A stretch of 64,000 nucleotides of DNA from Bog-105 sp965277435. Lineage in GTDB: Bacteria > Acidobacteriota > Terriglobia > Bryobacterales > Bryobacteraceae. A model generated the notes under the pieces. That model worked only from the letters and a program-made list of their open reading frames with translations. It was not told where the DNA came from and did not search any database. This document shows, one piece after another, positions 9,120-16,654 of this stretch; the first letter of the stretch is position 1, and every line of letters starts with the position of its first letter. The DNA lies in NCBI GenBank assembly GCA_965277435.1, contig OZ255821.1, forward strand, positions 744,001-808,000, given 5' to 3'. The position numbers and the translations under genes are program-made.

Positions 9120-9344
9120 AGATCGACTCAGCCCGACGGAGACTCACAGCGGTACAAGCGCCTCTACGGCCTTTACGCCGCTTGAACACCAGTTCGATCT
9201 TTCGGGAAAAAGTTATATCGATTCATGAACAATGGAGGAGCACGTTTCGAAGAACTGGTTCGTGACTTTCTGTACGCCCCCATTGAAGACCTGTACGAAG
9301 GCGCTCAGCAGTAAACAACCGGTTCATCAATGGATCAAATATAT
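9120..9344. other. Intergenic stretch between hydrolase and IS200/IS605 element
   Basis: I see no recognisable gene here. A 29-codon forward frame (ATG 9225 to TAA 9314) ends in LVRDFLYAPIEDLYEGAQQ and reads like a protein fragment, but it has no clear ribosome binding site and I cannot name it. It may be a relic of a gene disrupted when the element to its right arrived. Confidence 0.3.
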
Positions 9345-9890
9345 CTCGAACTAAACTACCCTCGGCTTGAAGCCGAGGGGTTTAGGTATTGTCGATTGGA
9401 AATCGACTGTCGTCGACAATCTCCTCACCCTCTTGTTCCTCGATATACTCGCGGATCATCTCGTCGGTAATCGTACCGGAGCTGACCGCCAGATAACCGC
9501 GCGCCCATAGATGCCTGCCCCAGAACTTCTTTCGCAAGTGCGGAAACTCGTGTAGCAACACCCGCGAGCTGATCCCCTTCAGCCATTGCACCATCTGGCT
9601 CACACCCTGATTCGGTCGGTAAGACAGGAGCAGGTGAACGTGGTCGCGTGCGACCTTACCGGACACGATCTCCAGCTCGTGTTCTGCGGCGATTTGCCGC
9701 AGTAGGTCACGCACACGAAGAGCCACTTCGCCGGCCAACACCGCTTTCCGATATTTTGGGATCCACACTAGATGAACCTTTAGGTCGCTCTTCGTGTGCG
9801 CGCCCAGCCGGTAATGCCGCACGCGACCACGTTACACCAAACCTTACTTCGCCTAAAGGCGAGGGGTTTCCACCATCCCCGATGGGGACA
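9345..9890 (-). mobile_element. IS200/IS605-family element, tnpA only
   Basis: A lone Y1 transposase gene is bracketed by subterminal hairpins as in IS200/IS605 elements. The right-end hairpin CCCTCGGC-TTGAA-GCCGAGGG lies at 9359-9379, just after the transposase stop. The left-end hairpin CTTCGCC-TAAA-GGCGAGG lies at 9847-9864, upstream of the transposase start. No tnpB is present. These elements make no target duplication, so exact ends are estimates (within about 20 bp). The left end lies directly at the start of the gluconate dehydrogenase subunit 3-like gene. Confidence 0.8.
9382..9822 (-). CDS. tnpA: IS200/IS605 family transposase TnpA (Y1, HUH)
   Basis: The 146-residue protein has the single-strand transposase pattern: the HUH metal-binding motif in DHVHLLLSYRP (H61, H63), the catalytic tyrosine in IREYIEEQEGEE (Y126), and the usual N-terminus (KSDLKVHLVWIPKYRKAVL). 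It acts as a dimer that cuts and joins single-stranded ends recognised through the flanking hairpins. It appears complete. Start ATG 9822 is placed so that the left-end hairpin lies upstream. Confidence 0.93.
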   Translation of the reverse strand: MRHYRLGAHTKSDLKVHLVWIPKYRKAVLAGEVALRVRDLLRQIAAEHELEIVSGKVARDHVHLLLSYRPNQGVSQMVQWLKGISSRVLLHEFPHLRKKFWGRHLWARGYLAVSSGTITDEMIREYIEEQEGEEIVDDSRFPIDNT

Positions 9891-10442
9891 CTAATTCGAT
9901 CTGACAAAGTTCTTCCAAAAACTCGAGAAGTACTCGTTCAGCGCCTCGAGGGAACCCCAGGCACCCGACCAAAGACAATCTCTCTCGATCTTTATCCGAT
10001 CCTGCAAGCATTGCTAGCGAGACTCATCCCTCAAATCGATCGGGCGAACCCGATTGACATCGCCGCGCTCCTCGATGAACAACACTTTCTTGGAAAAGGA
10101 AACGGATGGCGTTATGCCGACATGCCCAGGGACAAAGACGCGTTAGAACAAGGTTTACGGCTTCTCGAAAGAGATGCTCATCGCAGGTATCTAAGAGGCT
10201 TTGCCGAAATCGGCTCCGATCGACAGGACGTGATTCTAAGCAAGGTGCAAAGTGGAGACGTTCAATGGGGCGCTCTCAACGCTAAGTACTGGTTTGAGGA
10301 GGTGCTGACGGACGCTACGGCGTTATTCGTCTCGCACCCTGAGACCCTGGCGGAGATCGGATTTAGCGGGATTGCTATCCGGCCGGGTTGGGTGCACATC
10401 GGGTTAAACGAAGGAGAGGGATGGGAACCTCAAGCGTATTGA
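9882..10442 (+). CDS. Gluconate 2-dehydrogenase subunit 3-like protein, possibly 5'-truncated
   Basis: From ATG 9882 the frame encodes 186 residues. The body fits the small subunit that accompanies GMC-type membrane dehydrogenases: LARLIPQIDRANPIDIAALL, then DKDALEQGLRLLERDAHRRY, and AKYWFEEVLTDATALFVSHP, ending GFSGIAIRPGWVHIGLNEGE. It usually helps export or anchor the flavin subunit. The 3' end overlaps the start of the GMC gene by 22 bp (stop 10440-10442, GMC ATG 10421), as in a translationally coupled operon. The N-terminus seems short, and the IS200/IS605 left end lies exactly there, so the original start may have been replaced by the element. Confidence 0.65.
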   Translation: MGTLIRSDKVLPKTREVLVQRLEGTPGTRPKTISLDLYPILQALLARLIPQIDRANPIDIAALLDEQHFLGKGNGWRYADMPRDKDALEQGLRLLERDAHRRYLRGFAEIGSDRQDVILSKVQSGDVQWGALNAKYWFEEVLTDATALFVSHPETLAEIGFSGIAIRPGWVHIGLNEGEGWEPQAY

Positions 10443-12117
10443 ATCAGTCCTCAAAGCTTTACGCAACCAGCGAGATAATTGACGCGGTCATTATCGGTAC
10501 GGGAGCAGGGGGCGCACCTGTGCTGGCGCGATTGGCCGCGGCAGGCCTTTCGACGGTCGCTCTCGAAGCGGGCAGGCAATGGAACCCCGCAGAAGAGTAT
10601 GCCACCGATGAGATGGCTCAACGCGAGTTGTATTGGCTGGACGAACGTCTCAGCGGAGGTCCGACCCGACCGCTTTCGGCGCCAATAACAGCGGATGCGG
10701 GGTAGGGGGCTCAACCTTACATTACGGAGCCTTCACTCCTCGCGCTTGGCCGCAGGATTACCGGTTACGGAGTGAGTTCGGAGTGGGCGAGAACTGGCCC
10801 TTGCGGTATGAGGATCTCGCTCCTTACTACGCGGAGGTGGAACGGTTTATCGGTGTGTCGGGTCCCGCCGACTACCCCTGGGGACCAGGCGCGATGGGCC
10901 GCTATCTGGTACCGCCTCTGTCACTAAACGCAGTTGCTCAAACGATGGAGCGAGGCTGCCGAAAGCTCGGAATCCAAACGGCGGAAGCACCCTGCGCCGT
11001 ACTGTCGCCACCCTACTTGCAAGGTGACAGCGATTCGCGACCTGCTTGTATCAGCTGCGGGTTTTGCCATCAGGGATGCATTAACGGATCAAAGGGGAGC
11101 ATGGACCGGACTTATTTGCCGGCAGCTACGCGTGCAGGTGCTGAGGTTCGGGCCAACTGCTTTGTCCACGGTTTCGAAATAGGTGCAAACCGGCAGATAT
11201 CGGGGGTCGTCTACCAGCATGAGGGCCGCGAGATGCGCCAGCGCTGCCGGGCCGTCTTCCTGTGCGCCGGAGCAATCGAAACGTCGCGCTTACTCCTCTA
11301 TAACGGGCTGGCGAACTCCAGTGGGCAAGTAGGGCGCAACTTCATGGTCCATATAGCGGCTTAACTGTGGGGCCACTTTGAGGAAGAGACGCGTCCCCAT
11401 AAAGGATTTCCGGCCTCGTTAATCACAGAAGAGATGATACGTCCTAAACAGGCAGATTTTGCCGGCCGCTATCTGTTGCAGAGCCTCGGCATTGTGCCAG
11501 TCACCTGGGCCATGCAAGTTGCTCGGGGCAGGGGATTATGGGGATAGGCTGCCAAAACCCCGCATTTGCTTTTCACAAAGCGAGAATGAGTCTCGCATGC
11601 GAGACCACGCCGCTGCTGTGATGCAAGATCTCTGGGAGGAGTTGTACGGCGCGCCATGGAGTTTGCCGGTTCGCTCGACCTCCCGCTGATTGAACATTGC
11701 GAGGATTTGCACCTGAGTGCGGGTGGCGATATGCATGAAGGCGTAGAATCGACCCGCCTCGGCCTGCGCGGAATTCCACGCTGCTCGGAAGACGTGATGG
11801 TCGCGCGAGACATCATTCTCGCCGAAGTAACCGGAGTGCGCTATCACGTTGCGCATATCTCGTCGGCAAATTCTTTGGCCGCGGGCGCTTCTGATATCTG
11901 GACTCTCGAGCGTACGGCGCACACGATAGGCACCTGCCGAATGGGCACAGATGCCGGTTCGGCGGTGGTCAACTCGTATGGGCGAAGCTTCGATATCCCA
12001 AATCTCTGGATCTCAGACAATTCGACTTTTCCAAGTGCCTTACCAGCCAATCCCGCGCTCACTATTATGGCGCTGGCGCTGCGAACGGCCGACCGTTTCC
12101 TTGCCGACGGCAACTAG
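10421..12117 (+). pseudogene. GMC family oxidoreductase (FAD), disrupted
   Basis: The start ATG 10421 has a strong ribosome binding site (AAGGAGAGGG). The frame shows the FAD Rossmann motif IIGTGAGGAPVLARLAAAG, then a frameshift near 10670 to FGANNSGCGVGGSTLHYGAF and the cysteine-rich CISCGFCHQGCINGSKGS. An in-frame TAA (11362-11364) and TAG (11545-11547) follow, with family sequence continuing between them (SLITEEMIRPKQADFAGRYL). After a gap the family C-terminus resumes: DIWTLERTAHTIGTCRMGTD and PNLWISDNSTFPSALPANPA, to stop 12115-12117. A foreign dihydroorotase segment lies at about 11650-11880. The gene cannot make a working enzyme. Confidence 0.85.
11650..11880 (+). pseudogene. Dihydroorotase (pyrC) gene fragment embedded in the GMC pseudogene
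   Basis: About 77 codons read as the core of class I dihydroorotase: MEFAGSLDLPLIEHCEDLHL, GGDMHEG, ESTRLGLRGIP, EDVMVARDIILAEVTG and RYHVAHISSANS. The HCED, MHEG, TRLGLRGIP and HVAHIS motifs belong to PyrC, not to GMC oxidoreductases. The fragment then fuses in frame to GMC C-terminal sequence (AAGASDIWTLERTAH). Neither end of a pyrC gene is present. The best explanation is illegitimate recombination that pasted an internal pyrC piece into the already broken GMC gene. Confidence 0.75.
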
Positions 12118-12122
12118 TTCAG

Positions 12123-12668
12123 CTAGGCTCGTTGTTTGCGTTCCTTTGATTGGAACCACCGCCGGACTGCCTCCGTTGTAGCGCCGTACATCCCATTTGT
12201 AATAAATTCGCTGGCGAGTTCCTTTGCGCCCTGGTTCCAAGGTGCGGGAGTTACACCAAGTGCCGGCAAACTGGAGTCATGAGTCAAGAGCATGACAGCC
12301 CAGCCAAACAACAGGGCACGTCCTGCAGTAACTTGAGGATATCGATCAGCGAGTACACTGTACACACCTCCCAGAATGGAGCCGAATGTCCAGTGAAAAA
12401 ACTGCGTTACCAGCAGCTTCTGACCTTTGGATAGCGAGCGCTGAAAAAGCTTCTCAGCAATCAGGCTCCTCGCCTGGCTTACGCGGCGGAATAATTGCTT
12501 CTCCCACCAGCTTTGCTGACCCCACCACCTCCGCGAACGTCTCTGAAACGGTTGGTGATAGTCACCGCCTGGCAGAAACGGCCGTTTACGCACCGAAGTT
12601 CTGGTTCTCGTCTTCTCGTGCGCTTGTTGGCCATTGGCTCCTCCCGGCAGTGCCGGTCGGATGCCCAA
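12123..12668 (-). pseudogene. DUF1440 (YagU-like) membrane protein, frameshifted
   Basis: The C-terminal part, about residues 75-181 of the open frame, fits DUF1440: FFHWTFGSILGGVYSVLADR, then AGRALLFGWAVMLLTHDSSL and PALGVTPAPW. The N-terminal half in this frame is Arg/Trp-rich and unlike protein. Another frame over about 12470-12560 gives a plausible FAEVVGSAKLVGEAIIPPRK and then hits TGA. I infer a frameshift near 12460, leaving a dead gene. It is convergent with the GMC pseudogene, 5 bp apart. Confidence 0.55.
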
Positions 12669-13011
12669 GGCGCGAATGAAAGCAGACTCCCAATCGAGAT
12701 TGCCGCTTTACGCCGCGTCATCGCAAATCTGTAGGCAATCTTGGACCCACGCACGGTCGGGCTTCGGACTTTCGTCACCAATGTCGGCACGGTCTGTAGC
12801 TGTCATCTAACCGGCGCTCTCCACCATATCTCGCTTCCCGTTTATCCCCATCTTTTCTTGCCAGGCCAGTTGAACACTTCTTGGCATCGCTAGACGAGTG
12901 TGGCGACTCGGCCAGAAAAAACTTTCAATCCATTTACCAGCCCTGTCGATTCAGAGCCTCCCCAAGCGACTAATGAGTGAAGGCAGCCTCGCAGGACTCC
13001 CCACTAATCCG
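12669..13011. other. Intergenic stretch before the YCII pseudogene
   Basis: No gene, RNA or clear repeat is visible in these 343 bp. The right half presumably held the promoter of the YCII-like gene. A longer upstream reading of that frame (from 12898) exists, but its sequence is not protein-like. Confidence 0.4.
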
Positions 13012-13208
13012 ATGAAGTGTCTATGCATGATCTTCTACGACGAAAAAAGATTAGAAGGCTTGTCCGGCCAGGAGTTTGACGCTCTGAACGACGAGTCCCT
13101 GGCCTATTACGGCGTACTTCGGCCATCCCGGCCGCGTGTTTCGGTGGTGTCGGAGTGCGTCCTATCAAGAAGTTAAAAGCGGTAGAAGACGTAGTTTCGT
13201 CTCACTAG
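13012..13208 (+). pseudogene. YCII-related domain protein, internal deletion
   Basis: The N-terminus MKCLCMIFYDEKRLEGLSGQ and then EFDALNDESLAYYGVL is typical of YCII-like proteins, which are often encoded beside ECF sigma factors. Near 13111-13124 the frame changes and the family's C-terminus follows directly: AIPAACFGGVGVRPIKKL, to TAG 13206-13208. The central 50 or so residues are absent. This is the second gene in the island with its middle lost and both ends kept. Confidence 0.6.
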
Positions 13209-13224
13209 CCCCAATGAAAAATCC

Positions 13225-13377
13225 ATGTGCCCCGAATGTCTCATCTCCCTGCCTCTCCTCGCTGGCCTTGTCACGTCGTTGAGCGCCATCGCAACAGTGC
13301 TGGTGAAGCTGCTCCGGCTCGCTAAACGAGCCGAGCCCCGTCAATTATCTATTACCCCAAAGGAGAATTCTCTATGA
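13225..13377 (+). CDS. Small hydrophobic protein, translationally coupled to DUF899 gene
   Basis: A 50-residue frame (ATG 13225, stop TGA 13375-13377) has a Cys-x-x-Cys near its start (MCPECLISLPLLAGLVTSLS), one likely membrane helix (about 6-30) and a basic tail. Its stop overlaps the next gene's start as ATGA, and the next gene's ribosome binding site (AAAGGAG) lies inside its last codons. That coupling is the main support for it being translated. No family is recognised. Confidence 0.5.
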   Translation: MCPECLISLPLLAGLVTSLSAIATVLVKLLRLAKRAEPRQLSITPKENSL

Positions 13378-14642
13378 CATCCAACAACTCGCAACAACCC
13401 CAAGTTGTCTCTAGACCGGATTGGCTCAGCGCCCGCCAGGTTCTACTGACCGAAGAAAAAGAACTGACTCGTGCGCGCGATCAATCGAGTGCTCATCGGC
13501 GCGAATTGCCGTGGGTCAAAGTCGATCAGAATTACCGCTTCCACACCCCGGCTGGATCCAGGACGCTCGCCGACCTGTTCGATGGCCGCAGCCAGTTAAT
13601 CGTCTACCACTTCATGTGGCGTGGCGATTTGAACGACGCCTGCGTGGGATGTTCCTTCCTGGCCGATCACATCGATGGCGCTAATTTGCATCTCGCGCAG
13701 CATGATGTAACCCTGACCGTAGTCTCACGCGCACCCTTGCCCGTGCTGCAAGCATTCAAGCAGCGCATGGACTGGCGCTTCGACTGGGTCTCCTCCGAAG
13801 GCAGCGATTTCAATTACGATTACCATGTCTCGTTCACGCCCGAAGAAATCGCGAGCGGCCAAGTCTATTACAATTACCGTCTCACGCCGGCTTCGATTGA
13901 AGAACTATCCGGATTCAGCGTCTTTTATAAAGACGACCATGGCGATGTCTTTCATACGTATTCGAGTTACGGTCGCGGAAACGAAGAGGTACTCGGCACG
14001 TACGTCTACCTCGACCTCACGCCCAAAGGACGCAATGAACCCGGGCCGAATCACAACTTGTCCGATTGGGTGCGCCATCACGACCGCTACGGCCTGAAAG
14101 GCTCTGTCGATGCAACCGGAGGTTTCATCTCCAGTCATGACTCGACTTGCTGCTCCCATCCCCGCGAACCTGCCTCGATGGAAAGCAGTCAGCTGCTCCA
14201 GTCGCTCTCGACCGACCCCGCTGTGGCTGAATTACGCGCTTTTATCCAAGCCCGTGCGCAGGCAGTTCGTGCAAAAGACATTGACACAGCAACAGCTTGC
14301 ATCTCGCCCGGCGTAATCCTGTTCGATGTAGTGGATCCACTGGAGTATCGCGGTTCAGATGCGCTCTCCAAGCGCGTACAGCAATGGTTCGCTTCGTTTG
14401 TTGGCCCGATCGGTTTCGAAATGCGTCAATTGGCAGTCTCGGCCTCCCAGACAATTGGCTTCAGCCACAGTCTGAATCAGGTGAGCGCCACGACCACCAG
14501 CGGCCGGAAAATCGAAATGTGGTGGCGCTCGACGACTTGCTATAGCAAAGCCGGTGGGACCTGGAAGGTGACGCATGAACACAATTCGGTGCCCTTCAAT
14601 CCGGAAAGCGGGAAGGCCTCGCTCGATCTCGAGCCTAAGTGA
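13374..14642 (+). CDS. DUF899 thioredoxin-like protein fused to a SnoaL-like domain
   Basis: Residues 1 to about 270 match DUF899, a thioredoxin-fold family: QLIVYHFMWRGDLNDACVGC, then FLADHIDGANLHLAQHDVTL with VVSRAPLPVL, and SFTPEEIASGQVYYNY. The Cys-x-x-Cys of classical thioredoxins is present in the form DACVGC. Residues from about 285 to 415 form a SnoaL/ketosteroid-isomerase-like domain (RAKDIDTATACISPG, VTHEHNSVPF). DUF899 proteins I know end before this second domain, so this is a fusion. Function is unknown; a redox or small-molecule role is possible. The ribosome binding site AAAGGAG precedes ATG 13374. Confidence 0.85.
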   Translation: MTSNNSQQPQVVSRPDWLSARQVLLTEEKELTRARDQSSAHRRELPWVKVDQNYRFHTPAGSRTLADLFDGRSQLIVYHFMWRGDLNDACVGCSFLADHIDGANLHLAQHDVTLTVVSRAPLPVLQAFKQRMDWRFDWVSSEGSDFNYDYHVSFTPEEIASGQVYYNYRLTPASIEELSGFSVFYKDDHGDVFHTYSSYGRGNEEVLGTYVYLDLTPKGRNEPGPNHNLSDWVRHHDRYGLKGSVDATGGFISSHDSTCCSHPREPASMESSQLLQSLSTDPAVAELRAFIQARAQAVRAKDIDTATACISPGVILFDVVDPLEYRGSDALSKRVQQWFASFVGPIGFEMRQLAVSASQTIGFSHSLNQVSATTTSGRKIEMWWRSTTCYSKAGGTWKVTHEHNSVPFNPESGKASLDLEPK

Positions 14643-14974
14643 AGAACGCATCGCGTCGGTTCGCTCCTCCGCCCCGGGCGCCTGGATACCGTAAGCAGCG
14701 CAATCCACTGACTGTCGCGCGGATCCGGTTTCCTGTTAGCGCCTGTGGACTCCACCGCCACAGGCGTGACGCAACCTTGATCCTCTATTCAGATGGATGA
14801 GAAGCCCGCCACAGCGCGGTCACAGCGCTTTGTGGAATTTTCTTCTCTCAAGGAATCAATAGGTTAGAGCGAGACGCAAGACCGGTCGTCCCATTGGTCC
14901 TGAATACTCACGGCTGAGAAGTGTCCGTGCGGCTCAGCTGTCCGGCACGCTCAATCCTATTGCCCAGGAACATC
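14643..14974. other. Intergenic region between DUF899 fusion and pectate-lyase-like gene
   Basis: About 330 bp without a gene. It contains one strong hairpin (14740-14766, described separately). The remainder presumably carries the promoter of the pectate-lyase-like gene. I could not settle on -35/-10 boxes. Confidence 0.4.
14740..14766 (+). terminator. Strong hairpin, possible terminator of the DUF899 gene
   Basis: CGCCTGTGG (14740-14748) pairs perfectly with CCACAGGCG (14758-14766) around a 9-nt loop, about 100 bp after the stop codon. There is no T-run, so it would not be a textbook intrinsic terminator; it may instead stabilise the mRNA end. Confidence 0.4.
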
Positions 14975-16606
14975 ATGAAACCGAATCGTCTCTTACTTTT
15001 TTTGGTTCCGCTGCTGTCGGTGGCCCAAACGAGAACCGACTTCAATTCTCAGCTCAACAATTTGCCGTTTGCCAGCGTGATGGCGGCACCCTTTTCTGCG
15101 AAAGGCGATTGCATCAGCGACGACTCGAATGCGATACAGGCAGCTCTCGACAGCCATCGTTATATCTGGCTGCCGAAGCCTCCGGGCGGTTGTTACCTGG
15201 TTTCGAAAACGTTGACGCTGCAGTATGGTGATTACCTCTACGGCGCTTCGGCCAACAATCCGAATGCCGGCGATCCGACGCAGGGCGTAGTGATCCGCCT
15301 AGCTCCCAATAGCAACGTTCCTCTGCTCCAAACTTTCAACAGTCAGGATCCGGCAGGCGGCGGCAACGAATACATGGCGGTCGAGAACATTGTTTTCGAT
15401 GGTAACGGGTCGAATCAAACTCAGGAACTCCAAAATCAGGCCCTGGTGGATTACCGCGGCACTTTCATTCAGACCTTTCTACGTCACGTGATGATTACCA
15501 ATGCGTTTGGACCGGGTTTGTTCACCGGCTCGACAGAACTGGATAATGTCTGGATCATTGGTTGCTCCACCAGCACTTACTCCTGGATTCATAATCCGGG
15601 AGCGTCCGGACTGGGAGCGCTGCTCGTAAACCAGGTCTACGTGGAAGATCAAATTAAGCCGCTCAATGGCCAATACCGTTCGCCCTTCGATGGCAGCGTG
15701 AATGATCCTACTACTTACGCACACGCCATATGGTTCAACGGGCTCGGCAGCGCGACTATCAATCAGCTGCATTGCGAATCAGCCGCCACCTGTATCGACT
15801 TCAACGACATTCAAACAATGACGATCCATGGCATCACCGGAACTCGCATCGGCAATCCCGCATCCTCCGATCCAACCGACCAATATCTAATTCGTGCTCT
15901 CAACCTGAACGCTTACAATCTGACTTTTTCAGCTGCTTACTTCGATCAGAGCGGCAGTGTTTATAACGGGTCTTTTGACAACGTGCGTGTGTTCGGCCTG
16001 GGCAACGGACTGGCCAGCAACGATCTGTATGAAACCCCGGCCGGCAAGACGACCTGGCCGTTTTACACCTGGGGCCGTTACGACCAGGGCTTTTCGGGAG
16101 TGCCTTACCTCGGCGAACGTTCCATCGTCGGCAACGAACTTTGGATTCAACAGACGGGCGCGTATAGCCCGAATCGGCTGGCCATTTTCGACAACACCGG
16201 CGGGCCGGAGGGTTCTTACGCCTACTTCGAGCGGAATGGCGGTCAGTTGAACCTCGGCTTTAGTCCAGGGCCGTGGGACGCAAACGAAACGACCATGCTG
16301 CAGATGAACTTCTTCGGGACGGGCAACTCGGCTAATAATGTGCAGATTAACGGTGGCCGTTTGCAGACCGGATCGCAGAGCAATACCGATATGAACGGAG
16401 AGCTTACGTTGGCCTCCTCCAAGTCGGCTACGTATCCGCTAGCCGGATTTTATCTGGTTCATCCGGAATGCACAGCGACGCCGCAGTTCGATATGGGCTC
16501 CGGCAATCGCTTCTGGATCACCTACTCGGGTGTGGCTTCGTTCACCGTAAACTTCGCACAAGCGGTTAGCGGCAACGTGTCCTACGTCTGCGTGGGCCGG
16601 AACTAA
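14975..16606 (+). CDS. Secreted pectate-lyase-superfamily (beta-helix) protein
   Basis: I place the start at ATG 14975, behind AGGAA, because a signal peptide follows at once (MKPNRLLLFLVPLLSVAQT); an upstream in-frame start at 14921 adds non-signal sequence. The mature protein opens with the Pectate_lyase_3 type pattern (GDCISDDSNAIQAALDSH, then IWLPKPPGGCYLVSKTLTLQ) and continues with Asn/Gly-rich repeats of a right-handed beta-helix (NIVFDGNGSN, HVMITNAFGPGLFTGS). A distinct C-terminal beta region follows after about residue 400. It probably binds or cleaves polysaccharide outside the cell. The exact substrate cannot be read from sequence. Confidence 0.75.
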   Translation: MKPNRLLLFLVPLLSVAQTRTDFNSQLNNLPFASVMAAPFSAKGDCISDDSNAIQAALDSHRYIWLPKPPGGCYLVSKTLTLQYGDYLYGASANNPNAGDPTQGVVIRLAPNSNVPLLQTFNSQDPAGGGNEYMAVENIVFDGNGSNQTQELQNQALVDYRGTFIQTFLRHVMITNAFGPGLFTGSTELDNVWIIGCSTSTYSWIHNPGASGLGALLVNQVYVEDQIKPLNGQYRSPFDGSVNDPTTYAHAIWFNGLGSATINQLHCESAATCIDFNDIQTMTIHGITGTRIGNPASSDPTDQYLIRALNLNAYNLTFSAAYFDQSGSVYNGSFDNVRVFGLGNGLASNDLYETPAGKTTWPFYTWGRYDQGFSGVPYLGERSIVGNELWIQQTGAYSPNRLAIFDNTGGPEGSYAYFERNGGQLNLGFSPGPWDANETTMLQMNFFGTGNSANNVQINGGRLQTGSQSNTDMNGELTLASSKSATYPLAGFYLVHPECTATPQFDMGSGNRFWITYSGVASFTVNFAQAVSGNVSYVCVGRN

Positions 16607-16628
16607 GAGTCGACTCCTCATCGATAAT

Positions 16629-16654
16629 GGCGTGGAGAGATGACACTCCACGCC
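16629..16654 (+). promoter_or_regulatory. 9-bp hairpin with the next gene's start codon in its loop
   Basis: GGCGTGGAG (16629-16637) pairs perfectly with CTCCACGCC (16646-16654). The 8-nt loop AGATGACA holds the ATG (16640-16642) of the membrane protein gene, and the only ribosome-binding-like GGAG lies in the stem. It could act as a translational switch or as a terminator of the preceding gene. Confidence 0.5.

Noticed and set aside
9359..9379. CCCTCGGC hairpin as another copy of the REP-like palindrome
   Set aside because: Its core sequence differs, and it is the right-end hairpin of the IS200/IS605 element.
9648..10442. A longer start for the gluconate dehydrogenase subunit 3-like gene inside the IS element
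   Set aside because: The added residues are the antisense of the transposase and have no family similarity; the frame is open there by chance.
11362..11547. In-frame stops of the GMC gene as possible recoding sites
   Set aside because: They are TAA and TAG, and the gene has a further frameshift and a foreign insert, so it is a pseudogene.
12447..12468. TGA in the better-looking frame of the DUF1440 pseudogene as another selenocysteine codon
   Set aside because: No Cys is expected there, the frame is broken on both sides, and no hairpin with correct spacing is evident; plain decay explains it.
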